Translations under genes and position numbers: made by a program
Part shown: one piece after another, positions 32,661 through 43,790 of the stretch
Layout of the letters: each line of letters starts with the position of its first letter
How positions within the stretch are numbered: the first letter of the stretch is position 1
The notes under the pieces: model-generated
The model's database searches: none
Told to the model about the DNA's origin: nothing
The model's input: only the letters and a program-made list of their open reading frames with translations
From: Odontocerum albicorne
Lineage: Eukaryota; Arthropoda; Insecta; Trichoptera; Odontoceridae
DNA: 64,000 bases
Direction: 5' to 3'
Assembly (NCBI GenBank): GCA_949825065.1
Contig: OX463848.1
Location: 44,717,601-44,781,600 of the forward strand

Positions 32661-33394
32661 TTTTTTTTTTTCTTTTATTAAACAAGTAAATTATTATACA
32701 AACATTTGTCGAGGCTATACCTATGTACAAATTTATTACTTAACTAATCTTAATTATATGTTATAATTTATGAACTTATTTAATCTTATTTTCCTACATA
32801 TCATTTTATTTTATTTATTCAATCTTAATATATGAGATCTTAGAAATAATTAACACCTACATACTACTTATAACTAGATAACAATTCTTACACTAATTAT
32901 TCAGCAAAAACAAGTCCACTCGTTCAGGCTACTTGTATTCCATCACATTCACTCAGACCTTGGTCGTCCCAGCTAATACTGAAGGTGGACTAGTCAGGCA
33001 ACAGATAATGCTTCGGGAGCTTGTGCTTATAACGGAAGGGTAGGTCGGATTTACTCTCGTAAGCCCCCAGGGCAGCGACTAAGGGATTTCTGTGATTTTG
33101 TTGGCTTTTATAGAACTTCACGGTCCAAGCGAGAATGTGGTGTTGTAGGGTTTCTTCTCGCTGTTCAGCGTGAAGTCGGGTAAGATTTGTTCTGGGATGG
33201 GTGTTAAAAGATATCTTGAATGCCTTGTTCTGCACTCTCTGGAGTTTCAGGTGATCCGTGTTGCTCACACTACCCCAAACGGGTGCAGCATAGGTCAAGA
33301 TAGGACGAATAAGGGTTTTATAGAGGAGGAGCTTATTTTTGGGTGAAAGGAAGCTGCGTCGATGAAATATCGAACTGATAGCCCCTATGCCCGC
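32661..33394 (-). mobile_element. 5'-truncated Jockey-type LINE with 13-bp TSD
   Basis: AAATTTTAATGAT flanks it at 32648-32660 and 33395-33407. The 3' end (left) shows a poly(A) tract after AATAAA, seen on the plus strand as TTTTTTTTTTTCTTTTATT. The minus strand ends an RT ORF: IGAISSIFHRRSFLSPKNKL, LLYKTLIRPILTYAAPVWGS, TDHLKLQRVQNKAFKISFNT. The YAxPVWG...LQ..QNK pattern is typical of the Jockey clade. About 734 bp, a clean and rather young-looking insertion, without its catalytic core. Confidence 0.85.
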
Positions 33395-33407
33395 AAATTT
33401 TAATGAT

Positions 33408-33592
33408 ATGTGATGGGAAAGAAAAAAATATAATTGAGTCAATTGTCACGAGTGATGAAATTGTTGTTTTGTAACATGGCCCTCTGTCGAAAAGGCACTT
33501 GATAGAGTGGCGCCGTCCGGGATCATCACGGCCCAAAAAAAAAAACAATTTGGATAGATTTCAAGGAGAATAACGCCATGGTTATTAGCAAG
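33408..33592. other. Unassigned spacer
   Basis: Includes an LTR-retroelement-like phrase (GGCGCCGTCCGGGATC) but no ends; not assigned. Confidence 0.3.
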
Positions 33593-33594
33593 TA

Positions 33595-34059
33595 ACACAT
33601 CGATCAATCAATAAGTCCCGGGACTAACTACTAAAACATTTGTTTGCCAAAATTCTTCTTTATTAATCAACACAGTCTCCTTCAAGAGCGATACATTCAT
33701 TCCAACGCTTTTCTAACTTTTTTATGCCAGCCGTGTAGAACGATTTATCTTTGGTTTCAAAATAGAAATCAGCATACCACCGACAAATGGTTGTTTTCAA
33801 CGGAGCAGAACTCGGGTAACACTTTTCAAGCCATCGCTGAGTTTGGGCGATATTTTTTCCCATTAAAAAGCAATGTTTTATCAACACACGAAATTCGGTT
33901 TTTTCCATTGTTTTGAAAATAGCAAAAGTAGCGTCACTAAAACCACTGGAACTCAATTACACAATGTCGGAATGTCATGAAAGTTTGACGTGTAACTTCT
34001 AAATTTGTTATTAGAGGTGCCATATGTTGGTTAGTTCAGGGACTTATTGATCGATGTGT
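33595..34059 (-). mobile_element. Mariner (ACACATCG family) deletion derivative, 465 bp, both ends
   Basis: TA at 33593-33594 and 34060-34061; both ends carry ACACATCGATCAATAAGTCC-type repeats (left has an extra ATCA). The minus strand keeps the N-terminus MEKTEFRVLIKHCFLMGKNI, QRWLEKCYPSSAPLKTTICR, fused to the C-terminus FETKDKSFYTAGIKKLEKRW, with LEGDCVD at the end. The deletion joins residue ~45 to the last ~40 residues. Confidence 0.9.
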
Positions 34060-34077
34060 TATTATGCATCATTAATA

Positions 34078-34330
34078 TACGCATTATTTATTTATTTTGT
34101 TTATTTGTTGAACACTTCCTTATAAAAACAACCTGGTGGACTTATTGCCAGGCGGCAATCTACCAACCAACCAAACAAAAGTAATTAAAGGAAGTTACAT
34201 GGTCGCAAAAAATATTCAAATGATTATCCATATGCTAAGAACGGAGCGAGTCGAACATTGGTTTGTAACTGGTCCCAGAGTGTAACTGCATGGACAGTGA
34301 AGGACGACATTAACAAGAAGAACGGTGAAC
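34078..34330 (-). pseudogene. LINE W 3' end
   Basis: Plus-strand order is tail then coding: TTATTTATTTATTTTGTTT, CTTATTGCCAGGCGGCAATC, CCAACCAACCAAACAAAAG, then the antisense of ...LWDQLQTNVR.... Related ends at 41060-41600 (+), 51862-52290 (-) and 48060-48245 (-). Confidence 0.6.
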
Positions 34331-34937
34331 TGGGAAGGCCATTAAACAATTTCTAAACGTAGCGCAAATCCATGATCGGAAAGATGCTGAATATTCTCGG
34401 CGAGATAGGAGGGGTCGGCGGGACATTTAAGGTTATTATACAATAGTGGCAATATGTGTAGGAAGAAAAAGGAACACCTGACTGAAGAAACTAAGAGAAT
34501 GGTTCCACTGTAGCACGGAGGCATTGTCCAGAACAGCTGCATACAAAGATAATATAGCCATGATAATTGATTGACGTGGAGAGAAACGTTACGAAGATAA
34601 AGTATTGAAAAATGAATCCATCGTTTATAAAAAAAGTATTGAACCAGATTGTGACTTTTACTCTATCACCATTTTATATCCTTGGGTCGAAAACTTTTTG
34701 ACCTTATTACGTACGTCCGTACGTGACAGCGAGTCCAGAGAGTGCTGACGCTAGTACTCTTTTGCCCCAATTCTAGCCAATGATGTTTACTTTAACTTTA
34801 GCTGATAACGATACGTGTATTGCACTGCGGCCGCGGCCTCGCCCACCTTTATTATATTACTGTCGTGTCGTGCCGTATTATCCACCAGTAATTATTTTCA
34901 AGTCGAAAATAATTTTTACTATCGAATTTATATTTCT
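34331..34937. other. Unassigned spacer
   Basis: Nothing recognised; TACGTACGTCCGTACGTGAC near 34708 is a short imperfect palindrome. Confidence 0.35.
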
Positions 34938-35190
34938 AAAAAAAAACATCTCAAAATATCCGTCTCATCTTTACTTATTACACAATTCCCATTTTTAACT
35001 AAAAAAACACCTCAAAATATCCCTCTCATCCTTACTTATTACACAATTCCCATTTTTATCTATTAAAAAAAACACCTCAAAATATCCCTCTCATCCTTAC
35101 TTATTACACAATTCCCATTTTTATCTAAAAAAACCATCTCAAAATATCCCTCTCATCTTTACTTATTACACAATTCCCATTTTTATCCAT
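34938..35190. repeat. About 62-bp minisatellite, four units
   Basis: AAAAAACACCTCAAAATATC + CCTCTCATCCTTACTTATTA + CACAATTCCCATTTTTATC repeated four times with A-run length changes. Confidence 0.9.
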
Positions 35191-35543
35191 AGTTTAATTG
35201 AAATTTATCATTTGTTTTCATCGTTGTTATTCTGAATAGACGACTCCGAATATGGGTGACTATATGCAAGGTGAACATGCAGAGATGGGGTAGTTCTTGA
35301 GCGAAGGTAGCACTAAATGTGTCTGTGGGGATGGGAGATACAGGAGTCACAACATATGCTCGTTTGTCCGAACATCGGAACTACTAGTAAACGCTCTGTG
35401 CAGGGCCTTATTGATGCGAATGATAGGGCGATCTCGTTTTTTTTTTTCTAAAAATGGATCAGACAAAAATAAATGATCATTTTTATTTGACTGTTGGTCA
35501 AACATTATTTTACATTCACTTCGCTTAAGACACGACACCGAAA
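35191..35543. other. Unassigned spacer
   Basis: Nothing recognised. Confidence 0.35.
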
Positions 35544-35547
35544 TTAA

Positions 35548-36010
35548 CCCTTCCTGTCCTGTGATGTGTAACCATGATACATTGCTTCTAAAAACTGTAA
35601 TATCTCTATAAATATAATAAATACTGGTTTCAGATTTTAGGTAATCCTCCGTAATACATTTACGCATTGAATGAAAAAATAATATTAATAATAATTAGCA
35701 CTTATCGGCCACATCAGAGATATTTTGTGAAAATCGGGAATAAATTCACCAATACTATCAAATGTGTGGTAGTATGTGAAGTAGGTATATTCATTCTAAA
35801 AAACCGCTATGGGTGAGGAACTGACGCTATTCACCTCTCACTCTACTTCGGTATATGGGAACACAATCACTTTTGACTTCAAATATAATTAATTTAAGCG
35901 ATTGGCTATGAATATTCTTATTTTTCCGATTTTAAATCGTTCATTTTTACATGTGTATTGAATACACAGCACCGGAACGGGCGGATTTTTTTAACACAGG
36001 AAGGGAAAGG
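35548..36010 (+). mobile_element. piggyBac-type MITE family A, 463-bp deletion copy
   Basis: TTAA at 35544-35547 and 36011-36014. Ends CCCTTCCTGTCCTGTGATG and CACAGGAAGGGAAAGG. A deletion between GGTATATGGGAACAC and AATCACTTTTGACTTC removes about 130 bp relative to 6641-7240. Confidence 0.85.
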
Positions 36011-36014
36011 TTAA

Positions 36015-36075
36015 CAGCTCTTAACAGCGCAGTTCATGAATACGACACCGATCTTAATTCACGGATTCACTTCTG
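36015..36075 (+). repeat. Dispersed repeat Y fragment
   Basis: CAGCTCTTAACAGCGCAGTT, CATGAATACGACACCGATC equals the reverse complement of 41895-41948, so the two MITE copies share this flank. Confidence 0.7.
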
Positions 36076-36269
36076 AAAGGATTTTACTATTAAGCATCCA
36101 GGTGACACTCTTGTTAGCGACATTAGAGTCTCTCAACCTGCCTTATTGATTTAATAGTTTGAGTTAGTTAGGAAGCTCTCTTGAGAGTACCATAATGGTC
36201 GGGAAAAAGCACTATCAATTATCTAAGAAGAAAAAAAGTTAAAATAAAATTCAAATCTCACCACAAATC

Positions 36270-37235
36270 TCTTTTATTGCGCGTGCTTCTTGTCTTTCCC
36301 TCAGTCAGTTCCCTCATTTCTTCATCTATGGTATACCCTCAGCCTACGTCTATTTCGCATGATATTCACTGTAGACACAATATTTCTTCAACTAACATAT
36401 ATCCTCAGCCTACGTCTATCTCGTGTGATATTCACTGTAGACACAATATTTGTTTTGTATATCTTTCAGAACTCATTCTCGCGATATATCCTTTCGACTC
36501 GCCGCTATTTTTCCACATCCACGGTTCACTCCCTGTATCGGATGTGTGCCGTCACCCGTGTGTGTGTGTATGTGATATGATGAAAAGGACATCGTGTGTA
36601 GATCTGTATTATTAAACTTATATGTTGTAATTCATAATTCATTCTATTTGTATAATCATTGTATAAATCTGCTATATAACTTGTCATGTATACTCTGATA
36701 TATGTTCTTGTATTTTTAATAATGTGTAGAATGTCTATGTCATAAGTATGTCTGTTTGACGCCGATCGCATTCGCGACCGCATTGGAAATATGTGACTTG
36801 CAAAGCGGTAAGATCGGAGTAGGTCCGGGTTCAGTCGGCGTAAGCAAGGCCCAGACCCCGAAAGTTGTTGTTTTTCGCAGACAATGGGCGCTGTGACGGC
36901 CGACTGACCATTAATATAGAGGCACCCCTAATTTTGAAATCATGTTCACTACTTCTCACTTCGAAATATATTCTCAGTAATACCGATTTAACCGTGTTTT
37001 TACTCGAGACCCGCTACCCTACATCGACTGCCTGAGAGGAATCTCTCCCTGCTCTTCTTCTTCTTCTGCTGGATCTTCGATACGGAATTCGCGACGTCGA
37101 TTCTTCGAGCGCTACGCGGCAACCAACAACCTATTATACAGTCTTTGTACCTGTCCGGTACACTCCCATACATCCAAGTTGGTACTAAAATACTACCGTG
37201 GACATTGATTTTAACAGATTTTTACACTGACCGGT
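36270..37235 (-). pseudogene. RTE-like LINE fragment split by a solo LTR
   Basis: Antisense RT region up to TTTTTCCACATCCACGGTTC (36528) and from CATACATCCAAGTTGGTAC (37168) to about 37235. Inside the left half, a 66-bp segment (ATCCTCAGCCTACGTCTAT..) is duplicated (36329, 36399). Confidence 0.6.
36534..37162. mobile_element. Solo LTR, 629 bp, 5-bp TSD CTCCC
   Basis: Begins TGTATCGGATGTGTGCC and ends CCTGTCCGGTACA; TG...CA termini with a terminal TGTATCGG/CCGATACA inverted repeat. Direct CTCCC at 36529-36533 and 37163-37167. A second copy with its own 5-bp TSD is at 49187-49805, showing that this is a defined insertion unit. No internal gag/pol. Superfamily (Gypsy, Pao or Copia) cannot be told from an LTR alone. 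Confidence 0.85.
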
Positions 37236-37240
37236 CCGAG

Positions 37241-37512
37241 TATATATGAGTCATTTAATATCAAAAACAGCAATCTGTCGATTTTGCGTGAATTGAGTTA
37301 AAACCGAAGAAATGTTCCTATTCTAAAACTACACATTATTAAATGTTTACATGATAACAAAAACAACAATAACCCTTATATTGTTGTTTTTGTTACCATG
37401 TAAACATTTAAAAATGTGCAGTTTTACAATAGGAACATTTCCTCGGTTTTAACTCAATTCACGCAAAATCGACAGATTGTTGTTTTTGATACTAAACGAC
37501 TCATATAATATG
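37241..37512. mobile_element. Foldback palindrome, about 270 bp
   Basis: Arms of about 130 bp (TATATGAGTC, TATCAAAAACA, CAATCTGTCGATTTTGCGTG, GAATTGAGTTAAAACCGA, AATGTTTACATG, AACAAAAACAACAAT) separated by only AACCCTT. A few mismatches. TA-rich flanks suggest a TA-targeting foldback MITE. Confidence 0.85.
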
Positions 37513-38397
37513 TTAAGTGCCCCATTGACTTTCGCAACAATTTGACAAATTGAAGATAAGATGGTTGGTTGGAAGAAATTACTGTGCCTCACTAAGCCCA
37601 CCAGATGTACCATGCACACAAACGAATAAATAAAATAAATAACCTGAAAGAATTATTATCTTCATCAGTGATAAATTCACGACCAGGAGGTCGATTTTAT
37701 ATTATCGTGTTCTACAAAGGATTATCTTCGCGATAAGAGAGATACGCCAGTGGATTCTGGCGCATCAGCGTGAGGGACCATTGCCGCACCTTTATTGGCG
37801 CATATGGGTGGCGCGCTTAGGAATATCGTTGAGTACTATATGGTAAACATACGCGAGGTGACAATTTCCTTTCGGAAGCAGGGGTTTCCGCGCCCACACC
37901 CGCCTTTCAACAAGGTCGGTTTCCGACTCTGGCCACGGATCTTGCCTATATCCGATTCAATATTTCATTTCGGCCAATTCTGTACGGTTTCATTAGACAG
38001 GTGATTGACAATACACCAATACCTTGCTTTACGAAATGCATATATCGAATATTTTTTAACAAATAAATACGAGTATATGTTTAATGTGTGCATGAAGTAT
38101 TCTGTGGATAAAACATCGATGAAATGTTTGAAAAAAGACACTGAAATATTCATTTAATATTCATTTTATTATTTACAATTTTTCTTATTTTTAAATTATC
38201 AAATTTATCTAGCCATAATTCATTATTTTCGATTTATAGAATTTGCACACCATCGTTTTGATGAAACGTGTAGTTTTTTTTTTTCAATCAGGTGGTTCGC
38301 TTACTTTGAATACCTTCTATTTTCAAAGCAAAGTAGTGTTGAGTTAGTATTTTTTTAAATTAACTCTATCTTAACTTTGTTTATTATGTTGTTTATA
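37513..38397. other. Unassigned stretch
   Basis: No gene or repeat recognised. A short inverted repeat TACGCCAGTGGATTCTGGCG lies at about 37743. A TACGAGTA octamer is at 38068-38075. Confidence 0.4.
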
Positions 38398-38542
38398 GTT
38401 AAGGCATTAACGTTGTGGAGGTTTAAAGACATTGTAATTTATTTTTAACAAACACTGTTTATTCCACTTTTTTTTATGACGGTATAACCCTACCGGTTTC
38501 AAGGCTTTCACCTCATCTTCAGGGGAGCGTAAACAAGACTCT
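38398..38542 (-). mobile_element. PLE 3' end with hammerhead-like motif
   Basis: Reverse complement of the 10713-10862 segment. On the minus strand CTGAAGA occupies 38516-38522 and GAAA 38497-38500, with stem GAGG/CCTT between. Confidence 0.65.
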
Positions 38543-38613
38543 TAACTTTGTGTTTTGAAATAACAATAAGTGTCAGTATAAACATATTTATAATATTAAC
38601 AGTTTAATTTTTA

Positions 38614-39168
38614 TTAGGTGTTAACATAAGCTGTGTCCGTTTTTTTTTCAATTTAAAAATGAGCACCAAAAGTAAAAGAAAATATTAAATGTTATACGTC
38701 ATTCGAAAGAAAATTTTCTGCTCTATAATATATAGTAGTGTGTTCTTCATGAATAATATAGTTTAAGCGGTCGTCATCGAAGTCCACTGGTCGTCCGGAA
38801 CGTTCCATGTCTTTCAGGTCGAAATTACCGTATTCGAAACGCAAAAACCATCGACGAGCTGTCCTTTAACTCATAGCATCTTCACCGTACACCTCGCAAA
38901 TATCGCGAGCAGCTTTGGCAGCTTTATTCTTTCGATTGAATGCGAACAGACGGAGGTGTCGAAAATGCTTACTTTCGTCTACTTGACATTCCATTTTGAT
39001 GGCTTGTAATCAAATAAAATAATATATGTAACGTAAAAGCAAACACAATATCTTGTAGAGCAGAAAGTTTTCTTTCGAATGATGTATAACATTTACCATT
39101 TTGTTTTACTTTTGGTGCTCATTTTTAAATTGAAAAAAAAAACGGACACAACTTATGTTAACACCTAA
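38614..39168 (-). mobile_element. Mariner deletion derivative, 555 bp (sister of 4147-4703)
   Basis: Ends TTAGGTGTTAACATAAGCTG and, reversed, TTAGGTGTTAACATAAGTTG, with TA at 38612-38613 and 39169-39170. The minus strand keeps MECQVDESKHFRHLRLFAFN, then NKAAKAARDICEVYGEDAMS and RRWFLRFEYGNFDLKDMERS, i.e. the N-terminal HTH domain only. Confidence 0.85.
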
Positions 39169-39444
39169 TATTTTGAAATTTCGATGTCTTTATCGATTTC
39201 GATGAATTTACTGAATTACACCAATAATCTAAATTTAAATTAAATGGTAGCAATATTTTACTAAAGGGATCTCATATAATAGAACAACCAAATGTTCTCG
39301 ATCTCTGGGTATAAAAGCCTTATATGGAAATACGTTTATGACTACCTTTCGTTCGTAAGTTTTGTTATTGTTACAACAATATTATGAGAAAGTTTTAAAT
39401 ATATATATTATTATGAATTAAAATATATTCTTCTTCCCAGTGTC
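39169..39444. other. Unassigned spacer
   Basis: Nothing recognised. Confidence 0.35.
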
Positions 39445-40110
39445 ATTTCAGGTCCCCCCAACGTTGACTATCACCTGAGAGTAGGCATCTTTGTCCTCGG
39501 CAGCCCGAAAAAAAATCTCCAACGCTCCTTATACCAGTCCATTCACGTATATTGCGGAGCCAGGAGATTTGCCTCCTGCCAACACCTCTTCGACCCTTAA
39601 TTAATCAAATATGGAACGTCAATGAGAAGATCATTGGAGTCTTGATAACGAAGTCAATAGGGTCGTATTACGCAGGCATTCAATCCTGTTTATATTACTT
39701 TAACCTTTTGTTCTTTCAAAATTTAATTTACTTGATCCAACTATCCTTTTCTAGGTAGTCTCCTTCCACAACTCCCACTTATGCGTGCATTATAAATTTG
39801 TTTAGTTAGACTTACGTCATCCATCATTTAACGTGTCCTAATCACCTCAAAGCACTATTTTTCATTCTACTAACATATGAGTTTTTTTATCTCACATTCT
39901 TCTTCCTAGTGTCTTATGGTCTCCCCAACGTTGACTATCACCTAAGAGTAAGCATCTCTGTCCCCGACAGCCCGAAAAAGATCCCCAACGCTCCTTATAC
40001 CAGTCCAATCACGTATATTGCGGAGCCAGGAGATTTTCCTCCTGCCAACACCTCTTCGGCCCTCTACTATATTTTGCCTTGGATGATCAGGCGCAGTAAT
40101 TTGTAATTTT
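39445..40110 (-). pseudogene. Two copies of a LINE RT 3' end with RTE-like debris between
   Basis: 39445-39600 and 39903-40110 both carry CCCCAACGTTGACTATCACC, GAGAGTAGGCATCT-like, GGCAGCCCGAAAAA and GCGGAGCCAGGAGATTT, the 3' end of the fragment at 23995-24352. Between them, 39675-39895 is an antisense RTE-like fragment. Confidence 0.65.
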
Positions 40111-40344
40111 TACAAACATAGAGAATTCCAGTATTTATAATGAAGAATTATAAGTTTCCATATCAGATTTGTTGATGAGGAAGCAGGAACTTGGACGGAA
40201 ATATCCATTCATATTGTAACAATATAGGTGTTCTTTTCTGCTTCAAGCTGCCTATAACAATGTATATCATAATCTCATTAATTTTTCAAGAAATTTTTCA
40301 TCTTCTCTCTTCTTCCGGGATCATTTTTAATTAGAATTCTAATT

Positions 40345-40918
40345 CGTAATAAAAAATTAGCGATTTTAAATCGGTAAAATAAGAACATTCATAGATAATC
40401 CCCTTAATTAATTATAATTGAAGTTAAAAATTATATTAATTGAGATTTATTTGCTGAAAACATTAAAAAACCATCTGAAAACATTAAAAAACGCTCACGG
40501 GCGTACGTACGTCTAACCTATTTGCATGCCTAGAGGCAACTAGTGGCGCGGAACGTCAGTCGCATACCCCGGCGCTTACGCCTTTGCTTGCGAAGTTGAG
40601 ACAATTCAGGTTCTCGCAATTCAGTCTAGTATGCAAGAGTGAGATGCGAATATAGTGTCGCGCTTCCCGCATACTATTCACCTATCGTCAAGACGAGGCA
40701 CTCGCCGCGTTTAAATGCGAATTTGTTTTCGATCTTTACAAAACACCTCGATGTAGTCGATAAATTCTGATTATTATTAATATTATTTTTTAAATGAATG
40801 CGTAAATATATTATGGAGGAATACCTAAAATCTTAACCTTGTATTTATTATATGTATAGAGATATTGATGGTTATTAGAAGCAACGTGTAGAAGATACCC
40901 AACACAGGGAAGGAAAGG
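40345..40918 (+). mobile_element. piggyBac-type MITE family B, left-truncated
   Basis: Starts AATAAAAAATTAGCGATTTT and ends CAGGGAAGGAAAGG with TTAA at 40919-40922. A tandem echo CATCTGAAAACATTAAAAAA occurs near 40472. Confidence 0.8.
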
Positions 40919-41059
40919 TTAAGGGCCCGTTACGCGTAAATATTTATTTGAATTTATATTATAAAATATTTATTTATTAAAGCAAAATTGTTTTTTTTTC
41001 AATTCCGTTATACCGAAATTGCGTTAGAAGAGCGCCCTTGGAGCGTGGTGTGTGCGTTT

Positions 41060-41600
41060 AGAAATATCTAATGATTGACTCTGCAATTAAAGGCGAAAAC
41101 TATTGGTTGATTTTAACTAGAAGGGTGGAGTTTCAGAGATTTATTTCAATAAATAAAGCAAAGATTTTTAACATCTGTCTTCTCGGTAGAAGTTGGCAAT
41201 TATTGTGGCGGTCTAATAAGGGATTTTTACAGACATTGGCATGCTTTAAAAAGCGACTGAAAAAGCTCTTAATTTCTATTCAGTAAAATAACGTGTTTCA
41301 TTCCTGATTTTTCCTTTCCTTTCCTCTCCACCATCCCTTCCTTTCCTTTTGATTGATGATATCTCACTTTATATGAAAAATAATGTTCGGGTGATTGTCC
41401 GTCTTTGTGGGGTTCGTGGACATATGCTCACGTATTTGTTTATGGATTTCGTGGGGATGGATAGTCATTTGAATGATTTATGCAACCATGTAACTTGCTT
41501 CATTTACTTTTGTCTGGTTAGTTGGAAGAGATTGCCGCCTGGTAATAAGCTCGCCAGATTGTATTTGCAATAAAAGTGTTAAATAAAATAATAAATAAAT
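41060..41600 (+). pseudogene. LINE W C-terminus and 3' UTR
   Basis: LACFKKRLKKLLISIQ then stop (41285). The 3' UTR holds TTGATTGATGATATCTCACT, GGTTGGAAGAGATTGCCGCC, TGGTAATAAGCTCGCCAG, TTGTATTTGCAATAAAAG and an AAATAAATAAATAAATAG tail. The minus copy at 51862-52290 extends the ORF upstream (AVRLWNQLQTNIRLAPSLAR). Confidence 0.7.
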
Positions 41601-41829
41601 AAATAGGTGGAGTATGGAGATTGTAATATTTCCCATTTCAGGTAAATTGTTTTTTTTTGTGTCGTAAATGTCACATGCGGTCTGGCAGTATTATGATGAG
41701 AACAACTATTCCTTTTGTGTTTAATCAATATTTGATTTAAATTGTCTAATATTTGACAGTAATAAATGACATTTATTATCTCGTTCGATTTTAAAAGTCC
41801 ACATGTTTATGCATATGCAAATTGCTCAA
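41601..41829. other. Unassigned spacer
   Basis: Nothing recognised. Confidence 0.35.
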
Positions 41830-42650
41830 GATAATAAAATCAAACCAATTGTTGATTCCCAAACTTTTAATTAATTTACCGGACAATTATTGACGCCATC
41901 GTGAATTACGATCGGTGTCGTATTCATGAACTGCGCTGTTAAGAGCTGTTAACCTTTCGCTTCCTATGCTAAAAAAATCCGCCCGTTCCGGTGCTGTGTA
42001 TTCAATACACATGTAAAAATGAGCGATTTAAAATCGGAAAAATAAGAATATGCATAGGCAATCGCTTAAATTAATTAAATTTGAAGTCAAAAGTGATAAT
42101 AATTTAAATTTAATTGCTGAAAACATGAAAAAAAAATATCGGCCGACGTTCATAAAACGGGCGAAGAGACCACCTCAAATGGATGCCCGCGAGCTACTGA
42201 AGCGACCGAACTGAGATTCTATTTCTTGCGTTCCCATATACCGAAGTAGAGTGAGACGGGAATAGCGTCGCTTCCTCACTCATAGCGGTTTTTTTAGAAT
42301 GAATATACCTACGTCACACACTGGCACACGTTTGATTATATTGGTGAATTTATTCCCGATTTTCACAAAATATCTCTGATGTGACCGATAAGTGCTTATT
42401 ATTATTAATAATATTTTTTCATTCAATGCGTAAGTCTATTACGGAGGAATACCTAAAATCTGAACCCAGTGTTTATTATATTTATAGAGATATTAAAGTT
42501 TTTAGAAGCAATGTGTGCTAGTTACACATCACAGGACAGGAAGGGTTAAGCGAACATCACCACTTACTTGCACACTGAATTACTTTGTTGAATAAATTTT
42601 CTGATATCGCGATATCTTGCACATCTCGGTAGACAAACTGTAAGCAGTAA
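41830..42650 (-). repeat. Dispersed repeat Y interrupted by a TTAA MITE
   Basis: Left and right flanks of the MITE align, reversed, with 23215-23400 and (left flank) with 36015-36070. Confidence 0.6.
41953..42545 (-). mobile_element. piggyBac-type MITE family A, complete, 593 bp
   Basis: TTAA at 41949-41952 and 42546-42549. Left end CCTTTCGCTTCCTATGC, right end CACATCACAGGACAGGAAGGG; orientation opposite to 6641-7240. Confidence 0.85.
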
Positions 42651-42890
42651 TCTCCTAAGTTAACTTAGTTATTACTGAGTTACTTCACAGGGAACTGTGA
42701 GTAACTTTATTCCTCTTATCATTATGCTTAGTTATAACTGAGTTACTTCACAGGGAAGTGTGAGTAACTTTGTTCCTATTATCATTACGATATATTTGTA
42801 CTTAATGATTTTAATTTTCTTGTCTTGTTATTTGATGTGTAATTGGGTTAAACCTGTATCAAATGTAAAATAAAATAAATAATATGCTTC
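42640..42890 (+). repeat. LINE Q 3' UTR with a 66-bp duplication
   Basis: TTATTACTGAGTTACTTCAC, AGGGAACTGTGAGTAAC... is present twice (about 42665 and 42730), followed by TGTAATTGGGTTAAACCTGT and an AAATAAAATAAAT tail. Confidence 0.65.
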
Positions 42891-42974
42891 ACCCTTAATA
42901 TTTCATCACTCATAACATCATCTTTTTCTGGTGCAATGCTGCTTTGGGGGTAGAAAATATGTTTCTCCACGGTG

Positions 42975-43435
42975 TGAAATTGTTTATTTATTTATTTTGT
43001 CAAAACAGACTTAGTCCAATTACATTGAAAAACACAAGAAATGTTAACATTATATAAAATAAATTATGTATACGCATACATAACATATATACACACTAAC
43101 TGTCCCGCGATTCTAGAAGCACTAAGTTTATATGTACCCAATAAATATATCCGTGCAAGGAATCACCCTCTGTTCTACATACCAACTTACAGGACGAATA
43201 TCATGGCTAAACACTCAGTCACCCGTGGTATAGAGATATTGAACCAACTGAATGACACGGTTGATATATTCTCGGTACCGTCTAGCAGTATGAGAAGAAT
43301 CCTGGCTGATATTATTCCTAACGAATAAGCTAACGCTAGAAGCAAACCCTCTTTGTGTAACAGGAGAAATCCGTGCAAAGTGGATAAAAAAAATAAAAAA
43401 ATAAAAATAAAAATAAAAAAAAATAAAAAAATACA
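42975..43435 (+). pseudogene. LINE Q C-terminus (plus) preceded by a reversed tail
   Basis: A reversed LINE Q tail (CAGACTTAGTCCAATTACAT) occupies 42975-43040. The plus-strand ORF that follows ends CPAILEALSLYVPNKYIRAR, HPLFYIPTYRTNIMAKHSVT, RGIEILNQLNDTVDIFSVPS. A long AAAAATAAAA tract (43386-43432) is its tail. Confidence 0.6.
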
Positions 43436-43464
43436 TACCCATACATACACATATATTCAAAGTC

Positions 43465-43790
43465 ACTTGAATACGTTGATGAGTGCTTTCTAACGTGCTC
43501 AATCTTAGAAGAAAATTTTCTTTTGCTTTTGGTAATGTGATATGAAATATGTCAATATCCGAAGCAGTCACGTTCAGAAGAGTTAAGGCCCTTCCAACAG
43601 GCATAGCGGCTGGAAGACCCGTTCTTGCGTATGTTATTAAGAACAGTTCTTGCCGGCGCAGTCTAGTGTAATTGTTAAGAACATTTAACGCTAATCTTTG
43701 TAGTAATGCTGGACAGCTCACAACTCCTCGAACGAGTTTGACAACGAGTAGGATAAAGCCATGGATAGACACCAAACTCACTCATATAGA
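43465..43790 (-). pseudogene. LINE Q C-terminus, minus strand
   Basis: CPALLQRLALNVLNNYTRLR, RQELFLITYARTG, PVGRALTLLNVTASDIDIFH: clearly homologous to the plus-strand ORF just left of it. The two LINE ends converge tail to tail on the A-rich tract. Confidence 0.65.

Noticed and set aside
33480..33545. LTR-retroelement primer-binding or gag junction
   Set aside because: GGCGCCGTCCGGGATC resembles such sequence but no LTR or coding region adjoins it.
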